Positions 36,913 through 46,416 of a stretch of 64,000 bases of DNA are shown one piece after another. The DNA is taken from contig WPIO01000025.1 in assembly GCA_009760855.2 (NCBI GenBank), forward strand, positions 3,048,501-3,112,500, written 5' to 3'. Within the stretch, counting starts at the first letter, position 1. Each line of letters starts with the position of its first letter. The position numbers and the translations under genes are program-made. The stretch is from Cristatella mucedo (lineage: Eukaryota; Bryozoa; Phylactolaemata; Cristatellidae). A model generated the notes under the pieces. The model was not told where the DNA came from. It made no database searches and saw only the letters and a list, made by a program, of their open reading frames with translations.

Positions 36913-36945
36913 CGAAAGAAAGAAGGCCTCGTCAGTAACTATTTC
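36495..36945 (-). mobile_element. LINE-B internal fragment carrying an expanded (AT)n array
   Basis: The sequence parallels 12,190-12,450 over its whole length: AAATAAAGG, CTTTAGGC-AAGAGGG, GGCAATGTACTCATC, GCTGAGTG, GTAGA-TTAAAGCC and, after the array, GAAAGAAAGAAGGCCTC against GGAAAGGAAGAAGGCCTC. At 12.4 kb the bridging sequence is a short TATATAGATAGG. Here the same place has grown to about 130 bases of TA repeats. No intact reading frame remains. Confidence 0.75.
36820..36911. repeat. (AT)n array within LINE-B
   Basis: About 45 uninterrupted TA units, flanked on the left by degraded TATATT/ATAGATAT sequence. It sits where the sister LINE-B copy has TATATAGATA. Confidence 0.97.
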
Positions 36946-36949
36946 AATG

Positions 36950-38415
36950 TAGACAGGTGCTATGGTCATTCACCGCGTGTTGTAATAAAATGCACTGATA
37001 AATAGTAAAGATGAGGGCTAATAATTTCTCTCGGTCACAGGTGTTTCCGCATATTGAAGTTGCTGCATTCCTTGTAAACACAGCTAAAATCACTAAACAT
37101 TGTGCATAAAGACACATGCGAGTAGCCATGACACAGCGACATACCAATCGTGGGAATTACCATAATTGTTTGAACCATCTTTAGTCGTGCATCGGGTACT
37201 CACTGATGGAAAACCCTAACTGGAGCAATGGATGCTGTACTTAGAACCAAAGTTTTAGTTTTAATTACCAAACATCTCAGGATTTTATTAAAAGATCAAA
37301 CACGGTAAGTGTAACATCGGCAAAGCATTTATTAACTAGTGGAATCACTCACACGCATTCAGGTAGTCATGGACTTTACAAAAAATTATGTAGGTCGATA
37401 ATATATACTGTATACAGCCGGACACCATTGGGTCGAGCAAAGGTGGGGTGGAATGTTCGCATGGGATTTATCGTCACCGGCCGCGAATAATTAAGTCGAA
37501 TAGCGGACCGTCTCGGTCGCAGCTGGACATCCAATTCAAGTTAAAACGTACTTATATTGAGGCATTACACCATGATGGGGATGGATCTAATAAACTGAAA
37601 TTTAACGACGAAGCTTACAATCTTGAGTTGAGCTCAATAAAACAGAAGTATTGATAACTCATTCCGAAGAGCTGTGACCCAAAACCAGAGGTTTCGGGAT
37701 GACTTTCCTCTCCGGGCAAAAAATTCCTGCATTCAATCCCGTGGCATTTTTTACGGTCATGCAGTATTTTAAAATAAAAAGAACATATTTACTGTATATT
37801 TGCACGACAGTTAATCGCCAAAACGATGACCACCGTGCATCTCCAGGGCTCACCAGTGCAGCGTGCTGGTTCAGGCCATGGCCTGCATTGACCTACAGTT
37901 TTTCGATCCGGTGTAGCTTTGCGATCTTTAAATTCATAATGTCAGTGACCAATTCGAAGAAGTTGGGCAATGTGAGGGACGCCATCAGTGCAGGTCACAA
38001 CCAGGGCTATTTAGAGCCCCAAAATGCCCGTTGTACGACAAATCGTCCATACCAGTTTGATGATGGGGGAGTCGTCTGAATATCAATGACAGCTATGCAC
38101 AGAGTATCAGAACAGTTGTTTGACGTTTTATTCAGGTAGACGAGTCGCGCACGCAACACGCCGATCTTGACGTAAACGCGGTTCACAAGAACCGGCTTCG
38201 CCTCCTCTGAGCTCGTATCGCACGTCGCTGCCGCCATAATGTTGTACATTAGCGTTGCCTTGCTCGTAATCAAGACGCTTAAGAACGATTTAGTCATGAG
38301 CACGGATTGTGTCCTTCTCAAGGTTGGGGCTGGTCATTGTGATGTTTTGTGGGAATATCTCGAGCGAGGTGGCATCAAGCTTGACATTTCGTTACATTTT
38401 AACGTGAGGAGCTCA
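36950..38415. other. No recognisable gene
   Basis: Frames of 126 residues (37,699-38,079 plus) and 104 residues (38,007-38,321 minus) overlap on opposite strands. The minus one starts with an acidic TSSEE stretch but has no motif I can name. Confidence 0.4.
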
Positions 38416-38418
38416 AGG

Positions 38419-38419
38419 A

Positions 38420-38492
<73 letters not shown>

Positions 38493-38508
38493 TGTGTGTG
38501 TGTGTGTG
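38419..38508. repeat. (TA)n(TG)n microsatellite
   Basis: A TA tract followed by about 34 TG units with one TATG interruption. It runs straight into the (ATT)n tail of the next LINE fragment. Confidence 0.97.
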
Positions 38509-38605
38509 TAATAATAATAATAATAATAATAATTCACTTGATAAAGCGCCCTCAGATAACTTAATCTCTCTCTAGGCGCTTTACATTTGCTGTAAAGTGA
38601 AGTGA
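38509..38605 (-). mobile_element. LINE-A terminal hairpin and tail
   Basis: The (ATT)n tail is followed on the minus strand by GTAAAGCGCCTAGAGAGAGA and the matching GTTATCTGAGGGCGCTTTAT. Only the last about 75 bases of the element are present. Confidence 0.85.
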
Positions 38606-38620
38606 GTGTGTGCATGTATA

Positions 38621-38752
38621 ACTTAATTAATTTATATAGCACCCTAAGAGAAATTAATCTTCATGCAAGTGCTTCAAATATGCAGCAGGGCTCGAGCCCG
38701 TTACTTCGGTCATAGAAGGCGAGCACCTTAGCCCCTGAGTCAAACCAGGGCG
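38621..38752 (-). mobile_element. SINE-1 copy
   Basis: The minus strand reads CCTGGTTTGACTCAGGGGCT (A-box region), GGGCTCGAGCCC (palindromic B box), then GAAGCACTTGCATG and TTTCTCTTAGGGTGCTATAT, ending in TTAATTAAGT. It lies directly beside a LINE-A tail of the same orientation. Confidence 0.84.
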
Positions 38753-38754
38753 GC

Positions 38755-39520
38755 AGTGGTGACGGTTTAGCGAATGGTCCAAATCATCGTGGCCTCGTTA
38801 GGGCAGACTCTGTGTGGCATAGCTCATTAGGAATCACATTGCATTGTCAGATCCTTGCAAACGAGTTCGATTTTTTGGGATTACCTTAGCCTTCAATTTT
38901 TGAATACAGTACTTTCTTGCAAGGATACAAGCCTCCTTGTTCATCTGCTCAATGGCCTCCTGCCTGGACGTGTTTTGATGCGACTGGCGGTTGCCATGGT
39001 GGAAAGATCATTCACTTTGGAGGTACTGAGTACTATTCCAATGCCGAGCACATGCAGCTTTGCCACTCTTTTGGTACGAGGTTCGCTCGCAAAACAATGT
39101 CGCGTCAAAATTCCTGAGCTGCAGAGATGTTTTCCCAGATGCCACTAAATTGCTACGAAATTACACGAATGCTCGCCCTCCCGAAGCCTCTGATTAGTCG
39201 CCGGCTGTCAACGCTGACAGCAGCAGCCCCGAGCGCAGCAATCCACTTAGAGCGTAGCTTACTTACTTACTTACGTAGCATACTTAGAAGTAGCGCGAGG
39301 TCACCACAGCAAGGTCAGCAGCGGTGACGACGTCACATCCTGGCAGCCTAGTTTGTAGCCTTCTTCAATTCGATTAATTGTCGTATTTCTTCATGGGACC
39401 TAAATTCAACGGTGCAAGTGCTGTACAAATCCGGCGTGAGTCCTTCTTGCCCTGGCGATTCGCGATGTCTATCTTTCAGGCGTGCACTGCCAGCTGAGTC
39501 GACAAGTTCCCCACGAGCGA
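38755..39520. other. No recognisable gene
   Basis: A 97-residue plus frame (38,855-39,148) overlaps a 66-residue one; neither has a motif. A short CTTA tandem (39,259-39,274) is present. Confidence 0.45.
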
Positions 39521-39752
39521 TAGTTAATAATAATAATAATATTGCACTTGATAAAGCGCCCTCAGAGAACTTAATCTCTTTCTAGGCGCTTTACATTTGC
39601 TGCAAAGTGATATGCAATAGAATAGTAAGTAAAATCATGCTTGAAAAACAAACTAAATGAATAATATGGTTAGGGGTGACATGCACAGGGTCAGCATGCA
39701 AATGTGGTTAGTGGCAGTATGCACAGTGTCAGCACGCATAAGCACATCAAGG

Positions 39753-40508
39753 ACTTAGGGCTTGTTTAGATAAGGATACCACGTCCAAGTTGGTCCATGC
39801 ATTCGTGACATCTCGTCTCGACTTCTGCAACTCACTGCTTACTGGCCTACCAGCATGTGCGATCAGGCGATTGCAGCTGGTGCAAAACTCTGCAGCTAGG
39901 CTTGTCTGTCGTGAGCGTCGCAGTTGCCACATTACTCCACTTCTCGCCGACCTGCACTGGTTACCAGTCAAGCAACGGATTGACTTCAAGGTTTTGTCGC
40001 TCACTTTTAGGTCTCTTCATTCTATGGCTCCAGCCTATCTTTCAGAGATACTACCCCATCAGGCAAAGCATCGTACCACTCGCTTTTCGGAATCCAACAG
40101 TCTAGAAATACCTCGTACAAACCTTAAATCCTTTGGAGACCGTGCATTTAGCTCGTATGCTCCCAAAGCCTGGAACTCCCTCCCGACCTGCATCAGAACA
40201 TCCCCTGACCTGACCACATTTAAAAGAAACTTAAAAACATACCTATTTAGGACAGCATTTAGTGGGTCCTTGTGATTCGTCCTCGATGTGCTTATGCGTG
40301 CTGACACTGTTCATGCTGCCACTAACCACATTTGCATGCTGACCCAGTGCATGTAACCCCTAACCATGTTATTCATTTTGTTTGTTTTTCAAGCATGATT
40401 TTACTTACTATTCTATTGCGTATCACTTTGCAGCAAATGTAAAGCGCCTAGAAAGAGATTAAGTTCTCTGAGGGCGCTTTATCAAGTGCAATATTATTAT
40501 TATTATTA
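39753..40508 (+). mobile_element. LINE-A, young nested insertion
   Basis: It begins within the codons for WACLDKDTTSKLVHAFVTSR and reads open for 161 residues from 39,790 to 40,275 (VHAFVTSRLDFCNSLLTG, LQLVQNSAARLVCR, WNSLPTCIRTS, FRTAFSGSL). The 3' untranslated region, hairpin and (ATT)n follow. It is 5'-truncated but its surviving frame is intact. It differs at two positions from the 34.6 kb copy over their shared about 485 bases. It sits in the 3' untranslated region of an older, minus-strand LINE-A. Confidence 0.94.
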
Positions 40509-40516
40509 AGGACGAA

Positions 40517-41272
40517 TCACAGGGACCCAATAAATGCTGTCCTAAATAGGTGTGTTTTTAAGTTTCTTTTGAATGTGGTCAGGTCAGGGGATGCTCTGAC
40601 GCAGGTCGGGAGGGAGTTCCACGCTTTGGGAGCGTACGAGCTAAATGCACGGTCTCCAAAGGATTTAAGGTTTGTACGAGGTATGTCCAGACTGTTGGAT
40701 TCCGAAAAGCGAGTGGTGCGATGCTTGGCCTGATGGGGTAGTATATCTGAAAGATAGGCTGGAGCCGTAGAATGAAGAGACCTAAAAGTGAGCGACAAAA
40801 CCTTGAAGTCAATCCGTTGCCTCACTGGTAGCCAGTGCAGGTCGGCGAGAAGTGGAGTAATGTGGCAACTGCGAAGCTCACGACAGACAAGCCTAGCTGC
40901 AGAGTTTTGCACCAGCTGCAATCGTCTGATCGCACCTGCTGGTAGGCCAGTAAGCAGTGAGTTGCAGAAGTCGAGACGGGATGTCACGAATGCATGGACC
41001 AACTTGGACGTGGTATCCTTATCTAAACAAGCCCAAATTTTAGCAATGTTATGAAGCTGAAAATAGGCAGATTTGACTGTGGAGCTGATGTGGTCGTCTA
41101 ACGAGAGGTCGCTTTGGAATATGACACCTAGATTTTGAGCTGATTCAACTGGAGATATGCTGATAGAGCCAATTTTGAAAGTCAGCCTTTCCAATTTCTG
41201 AATCACACTGGGTTTGCCCATAACTAGTAAGTTAGTTTTATCATCGTTTTGTTTTAGAAAATTTGCTGCCAT
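40517..41272 (-). CDS. LINE-A ORF2 C-terminal region, 251 residues open
   Basis: This is the longest uninterrupted non-repetitive frame in the window. It begins MAANFLKQNDDKTNLLVMG, just after the RT catalytic region. It contains FQSDLSLDDHISSTVKSAYF, KLVHAFVTSRLDFCNSLLTG, LQLVQNSAARLVCR, HITPLLADLHWLPVRQRIDF, APAYLSDILPHQ and RAFSSYAPKAWNSLP, ending FRTAFIGSL. This is the post-palm region of L2/CR1 reverse transcriptases, of poorly known role, perhaps RNA binding. The ATG is internal to a longer protein and probably not a real start: the frame simply opens there after truncation upstream. Without the RT palm and endonuclease it cannot act on its own. The lack of stops suggests youth rather than selection. 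Confidence 0.85.
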   Translation of the reverse strand: MAANFLKQNDDKTNLLVMGKPSVIQKLERLTFKIGSISISPVESAQNLGVIFQSDLSLDDHISSTVKSAYFQLHNIAKIWACLDKDTTSKLVHAFVTSRLDFCNSLLTGLPAGAIRRLQLVQNSAARLVCRELRSCHITPLLADLHWLPVRQRIDFKVLSLTFRSLHSTAPAYLSDILPHQAKHRTTRFSESNSLDIPRTNLKSFGDRAFSSYAPKAWNSLPTCVRASPDLTTFKRNLKTHLFRTAFIGSL

Positions 41273-41369
41273 CCATGTGTGGATGTCATAAATGCATGCA
41301 GCAAGTGAGTGAGAGAATTTGAGGTGCTCGAAGGCTGGGAGGGATCAAAGCAAAGGTAGAACTGATAGT

Positions 41370-41910
41370 TGCAGCCTTTGAGCACGTCAAAGAGAACGGT
41401 GGCTCCGGCAGAGCAGAGAATCGAGCCGACCGCGCGACTCCTTGACCACGTGTTTTTGTTCAAGCTCGCCACCATCTTTTATCCCACGTAGCACTTGCTA
41501 TTGATTTCCCACGAGCTATCGCAGGCATTGCAAAAACAGGATCCGGATATCATCTAGTCCTTGCTCATGGTTGATCGCACCTTTCAAGTGCTGACGTAGA
41601 TGCGAACGGCTTGCTACGGCAATCCGTGGACAAAGGTGCTTGCGTCGTCTCCAGATTAGGCATACAAGCTTTCAGAATTGTTTACCAAGTCATCCCATGC
41701 GTGACTTGGTGAGGTGCTACATGTAGATTTTTAATTGCACGACTGGCATAGATAAAGATGTATGCGGAAAACATTAGCCCTGAAAAGCACATTGCTGGCG
41801 ATTTCTCTTGTGAATGAGCAGAACCTAGCCAGTAAAGGTTGGAACTTTAGTGGCATTACTAGTAATTATTTACCTTTCTGTTATAAGAACAGTGTACTTT
41901 GTAGGCGTAC
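41370..41910. other. No recognisable feature
   Basis: Sequence upstream of the truncated LINE-A; no motif or repeat recognised. Confidence 0.45.
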
Positions 41911-41915
41911 CGGTG

Positions 41916-41918
<3 letters not shown>

Positions 41919-41949
<31 letters not shown>

Positions 41950-42016
41950 GCACGTGAACACACACACACACACGCACATTTATACATGCATATTTATATG
42001 TATATATATATATTTT
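41919..42016. repeat. (CA)n then (TA)n and T-run
   Basis: CA tract interrupted by GCGCACGTGAA, followed by TATATA and a T8 run that abuts the LINE-A hairpin. It may replace the usual (ATT)n tail. Confidence 0.94.
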
Positions 42017-42017
42017 T

Positions 42018-42345
42018 TTTGTAGCACCCTCAGAGAAATTAATCTCTTTCTAGGCCGTGTTACATGTGCTTTAAAGGAAGCACGATCACATGGTTAGTAA
42101 TAGCGTACATAATGCCAACAAAACGGTTAAAGGTGACACTCACAGGGTAAGCATGCAAAAGTGTTTAGTGTCAGCACGCATAAGCACAAAATGACGCCTC
42201 ACAAGGACCCACTAAATTATTTGGAAGATAGATGCTTGTTTAGCTTTTTTAAATGTCATTAAGTCAGGGGATTTCGTGCTATCAATCTGGAGTGAGTTCC
42301 AGGCTTTGAGAATTACGAATTAAATGCACGGTCTCTGAAGGAGTA
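42018..42345 (-). mobile_element. LINE-A 3' fragment
   Basis: Minus strand: diverged 3' coding end (GAGACCGTGCATTTAAT...), 3' untranslated region and hairpin with several changes (GTAACACGGCCTAGAAAGAG). It is 5'-truncated at 42,345, where an AT microsatellite begins. It is older than the 34.6 and 39.8 kb copies. Confidence 0.84.
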
Positions 42346-42357
42346 TATGTACGTAAA

Positions 42358-42424
42358 TACATATATGTATATATATATATATGTGCATATATATATATAT
42401 ATACAAATATATATATATACATAT
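42358..42424. repeat. (AT)n interrupted microsatellite
   Basis: TA runs broken by GTGC, CAAA and CATA. Confidence 0.93.
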
Positions 42425-42429
42425 AAACT

Positions 42430-44445
42430 TATTTATTAAAGTGCTAGAATATATATAAACATTATCCGATGCCGAGGGTGCTAACCGCGACTTCCGGTTC
42501 AGGTACAGAGACCGCACGGCTTCCGAACTGGAGATTGCGTCCGAGGCACTAGGCCGCCGCAATGCCATTCCTTCCGCGCGTGCAATGCTGATGTCCTCCA
42601 GGCAAGCTTCGGCACGCACACGCAAGGAATTATATGTAAGGTCGACAGACACACGCACATAATAAACCAGCTCCATATACAGTTAATAGCAACGCTAACT
42701 ACTCAGCATATACATGTACGATATATACTATGTTTACACGCTAAATTATCTTTAACAAATGTGCTCCTGTTCCATTCTTGGATTGCTACTTCCGCAATGG
42801 ACTCCGGCTAATTGATAATTAAAAGTACTCGCAGCTTGCCGCTCGACGGCGGCCACTTCCGCACTCGCCGCGGTTTAGACGGCTTCAGCAAGTCAGCTAC
42901 AGGCATCACCAAGGAGCGTCGGATTTATGCAGCTCTCGCGCGAGCTCAGAGGGCAGCGGCGGCGGCGGCGGCGGCGGCTGCGGGTTGATAGCAGGGCAGC
43001 TGCAGCGGCGGCGGCTTGAGCTCCGGCGATCGCTCTGCGTCTGGCGCCGCGAGGCCGGCGGCGGCGTGCTCCTGGCGGCTGCGCGAGCCGCTCGCCGTCG
43101 TCTTCCGGGTAGGTTTCAGGGGGCTGAACTCCAAGGCCACCTCCCGGGTGGGCGGCGCAGGTGAATGTGGACCCGGTGCTATTCCTGCTGACACGTCACA
43201 GCCGCTTTGTTCAATATTTGCGTCGGGTCAAGGCTGCGAGGGCTGCCTGTGTCGGCGAACAGAGAGCTCAGTGCAGCGGAGTCGTGTACTAGTACCCCTC
43301 ATTAGTTCGGGTATCGACAGAATGCGTGCAACCTAAACAGACCCGATGCTCGCGATGCGTCACTCGGTGACGACGCAGTGCTCGAAATCCCGCACGCGAC
43401 CTTAGTAGATGCTCGGAATTAGCGAAAGCGCAAATAATCATCTGTGCACTGTGGCTGGACCTGCACGCGAGCGACTCCGGACAGACTCGCGAACGAGCAA
43501 ATCATGGCGCTACGATCTGCTGAGCGCCGCTTGAAGTGGTCCATTGCGGCCAGGCTCGTGCCTTGCATCATGGCGCGGTCGCAAGTTGCAAATGAATCTC
43601 ATTCCGCAATTAAATATCGCGACGCTCATAAGCATCGGCTTTAGGGGACAATTCACAAGCGTTTCTCAGTTCTAAGTCTGCGGCCGAGCTCGGCCAAGCT
43701 TACATGCGCGAGGCATTGGTTATCGGTGGCTCACGGCCTCGTATCGCTCCAACAACGTGTGCAAGCGTCCATCGAGCTTTGCGCATCCATACGTCTTCTG
43801 GATTGCCGACGTCCGCCGCTAGAAGTCGGCATCACACTGGAATAGAGCAAGCGTTCTTTTCGCGCTCACTGCATCGCCATGCTGCCATGCTGCCATAGGA
43901 AGCCAACGTTGATCCTCGTAGGTACGTAGGTGTCTAAAGCGGCCGTCCGCCTACAGCTACAGCACAGGCGGTCGGATACTTCTGCTGCTGCTGCTGCTGT
44001 TGGACACAGCCGTCAAGTTTATCTTTCGCTTTTTGTCATTTTCCTCACTGTCCTCTCGCCTTTCAGCATTCTCCTTCGTGCGAAACGACGTGAGTAGAGT
44101 CAAGACACGCATTGGTGCCCAAGCATATAAAGCAACCATTCAGTCATTCGGTCGCCGCCGCCGCCCGATAATCAGGCTGAGCCCCAGCAGCTACACAATG
44201 CCTGCGGCCCAGAGAAATCTGGGAGAAACAGAAGTGCCTCTAGTTGAGAGTTGAAGGGTGAAAATTCAACGCACGGTGCGAAGAAGTTAAAAGCAAGCTC
44301 CAGTCTTTGGCAAATATGAACAGAACGCTGTCTTGCCAAAAAATTTGAATCCAGTGAGAGAAGGAACGGCGAGGTGACCGGAGGCCAATCGAAGCTGGCA
44401 GGCCGCCGCTTAGTGCCGCCGCGCATAATTTTCTCGGCACTGAGC
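42430..44445. other. Start of the GC- and CpG-rich zone; no gene identified
   Basis: From about 42,840 the sequence turns GC-rich. It holds a (GGC)n tract at 42,954-42,976 and a (CTG)n tract at 43,980-43,999. Opposite-strand frames of 82 and 106 residues at 42,946-43,336 are alanine-, proline- and arginine-rich and look compositional. A CpG-island-like role for a gene outside the window is possible, but no exon can be supported. Confidence 0.45.
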
Positions 44446-44448
44446 TCG

Positions 44449-44470
44449 AGAGAGAGAGAAAGAGAGAGAG

Positions 44471-44523
<53 letters not shown>

Positions 44524-44770
44524 AAGAGAGAGAGAGAGCAAAGGAGAGAGAGAGAGTGTGTGTGTATGTGTGTGTGAGAGAGAGAGAGAGAGAGTGAGGG
44601 AGAGAGTGACAGCAAGAGAAAGAGAGAGAGAGAGAGATAGGGAGGTAGAAAGCAAGAGAGAGAAAGGGATAGAAATAGAGAGAGAGAGAGAGATAGAGAG
44701 GTAGAAAGCAAGAGCGAGAAGGGGAGAGAGAGAAAGAGAGAGAGAGAGAGAGATAGGGAGGTAGAAAGCA

Positions 44771-44806
<36 letters not shown>

Positions 44807-44808
44807 CT
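44449..44808. repeat. (GA)n array with internal higher-order repeats
   Basis: About 360 bases. After an initial pure GA stretch and a TGTGTGTATG patch, units of the form GATAGGGAGGTAGAAAGCAAGA recur at roughly 60-base intervals (near 44,636, 44,691 and 44,751). The SLSLS/RERER frames of up to 215 residues here are artefacts. Confidence 0.95.
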
Positions 44809-44811
44809 TTG

Positions 44812-45890
44812 AAGAGCACTGGAGTTAACAGCCTCCCGAATCCCAGATCTCGTCACTCGGCTCTTTCCTAACTGTAGCATTACGAGCCCACACTCGTGCT
44901 TTAAAAAAAATCTCCACTCCGCTTGTGCTAGCTCGATGGCATCTCTGCCACTCTTTTTAATGGGCAGCAGCTTGTTTGCTAGGCAGCGGTCAACTCACTC
45001 GTATTTCCCTTACATTGCCAATTTCTACAGCTAAAGCGGAAAAGCACTGGCTTTTGTTCGAGCAGCTGCCACCAGTCGCTTTCGAAGGAAGAAGCACATC
45101 GCGCTGCAGTGAGAGTAAAGGCCCGCTTCAAGCTTCGGCACTTATTTTCTTGAATAACACGCATCAGTTCGCCGCCCCCGCCCCCCGTTTTGCCAAGTCT
45201 CACACCGCCGGGCTCCTAGGCTCCTCGCCACAGTGCGGCCAGATGAGTAATCGCGCATGGATCTGGTAGTATTGCTAGTAGGGAACCGTCATCGGTCAGA
45301 CGCGAGCTCGCTCAGCGATAGGCCGCGCGGTACTCTGCCCGATGAGTGGCTAAGGCTACGCCGCTCTGCCACGTCCGACCGATTTCGCTTTTTTGTTGCT
45401 GCACGCGGTGCGACATGACTTTGGCTCTATGCTTGTTGATTGGCTCAGGCTTTAGACTCTGGTATTTGGTCTAATTATACGGTATAGCAGCCGGCATTCT
45501 TTGAACGACATGCTTCAATGTCGTGCTCAAGGTGTAGCCTGCAGGTGCTTCCTTAAACGCTCCTGTCAATGTTTGCAAGCTGCCATACGCGACCGAAAGG
45601 GCAATAACGAAACGGTTCAGAACCAGGTCACTCCTGGCCCCGATCGCCTGCATCAGTCCAGTAACAGAGTGTGAGGAGTAGAGGGGCCCTCCTGCTCTAG
45701 ACAGATTACTTGGGACTGGGTAGTATCAGAGCTCGGGAGTAATACCTAGAAACGCAACAAGTGCGGTCTCGCTCTTTCAGGAAAAGGTTTGCCAACAGCC
45801 TATAGGTGCCCATGGGGGCTTTGTGACCCTCCAAATCTAGCTATGATCTCAAGTAACCTCGGTTAGACCACGAGCTATGTAGCCGTGGAT
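44812..45890. other. No recognisable feature
   Basis: Opposite-strand frames of 97 and 74 residues at 44,976-45,269 show no motif. Confidence 0.45.
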
Positions 45891-45891
45891 A

Positions 45892-46006
45892 TTAATAATA
45901 AGAACACACTTTATAAAGCACACTCAGAGAGCTCAATCTCTTTCTAGGCGCTTTAAATTTGCTGCAAAGGAAACGCGATCAAATGGTGAGTGATTTCACG
46001 CTTGAT
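45892..46006 (-). mobile_element. LINE-A 3' end fragment
   Basis: A short ATT-type tail, then the terminal hairpin and the start of the 3' untranslated region (minus strand AAAGCGCCTAGAAAGAGATT, GAGTGTGCTTTATAAAGTGT). Partner of a second, better copy 50 bases to the right in the same orientation. Confidence 0.82.
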
Positions 46007-46059
46007 TTCAGCTCAGTCTGCTGTAAGCGAGGTAGCCGAGTCACCGACCAAGTTACAGA

Positions 46060-46220
46060 TAATAATAATAATAATAATAATAATAATGCACTTGATAAAG
46101 CGCCCTCAGAGAACTCAATCTCTTTCTTGGCGCTTTACATCTGCTGCAAAGGGAAACGCAATTGAATGGTGAGGAAAATAATGCTTGACAAACAACATGA
46201 ATAACATGTATAGGGAAAAC
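46060..46220 (-). mobile_element. LINE-A 3' end fragment
   Basis: A ten-unit ATT-type tail, then the hairpin (minus strand GTAAAGCGCCAAGAAAGAGA, TTGAGTTCTCTGAGGGCGCT) and about 80 bases of 3' untranslated region, truncated near 46,220. Confidence 0.85.
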
Positions 46221-46416
46221 AGCTGCCTCAATAGCCATGCGGATTCTGCGGTGCCAAGCCGTGCGAGTTTTTCTGGTTTTTTTTACCACATACGCAAGTA
46301 AGATAAACGGTTTGCAAAACTTAAGGGATGCGCATGTCTATTTTTGATGCACCCAGTTTCCCCAGAGGTGGCTTGAGAAATTCATTAGCGGCCGACAGTT
46401 TGAAAACGTCAGCGTA

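Larger units (their letters stand above)
39523..41365 (-). mobile_element. LINE-A copy carrying a second LINE-A inside it
   Basis: Read on the minus strand, this copy starts at about 41,365 just at the RT motif C region (FYLCFDPSQ). It carries an open C-terminal domain (41,272-40,517), is interrupted at 40,508-39,753 by an opposite-strand LINE-A, and resumes at 39,752 with the 3' untranslated region, hairpin and (ATT)n tail ending at 39,523. The sequence AAGGAC stands on both sides of the insert (39,747-39,752 and 40,509-40,514), a target-site duplication candidate. Joining the two flanks restores the CATCAAGGACGAATCACAGG seen in other copies. It is 5'-truncated, with no endonuclease or upstream RT. 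Confidence 0.92.

Noticed and set aside
38007-38321. 104-residue minus-strand frame as the start of a PIF/Harbinger transposase
   Set aside because: An acidic TSSEE stretch near the start recalled such proteins, but no helix-turn-helix or DDE block follows.
42946-43336. Opposite-strand Ala/Pro-rich frames as a transcription-factor first exon
   Set aside because: Polyalanine comes from the (GGC)n tract. Both strands are open and no DNA-binding domain is present.
44172-44880. 215- and 156-residue open frames of SLSLS repeats
   Set aside because: They are readings of the (GA)n array. The same stretch is open on the other strand as RERER, and no non-repetitive domain is attached.
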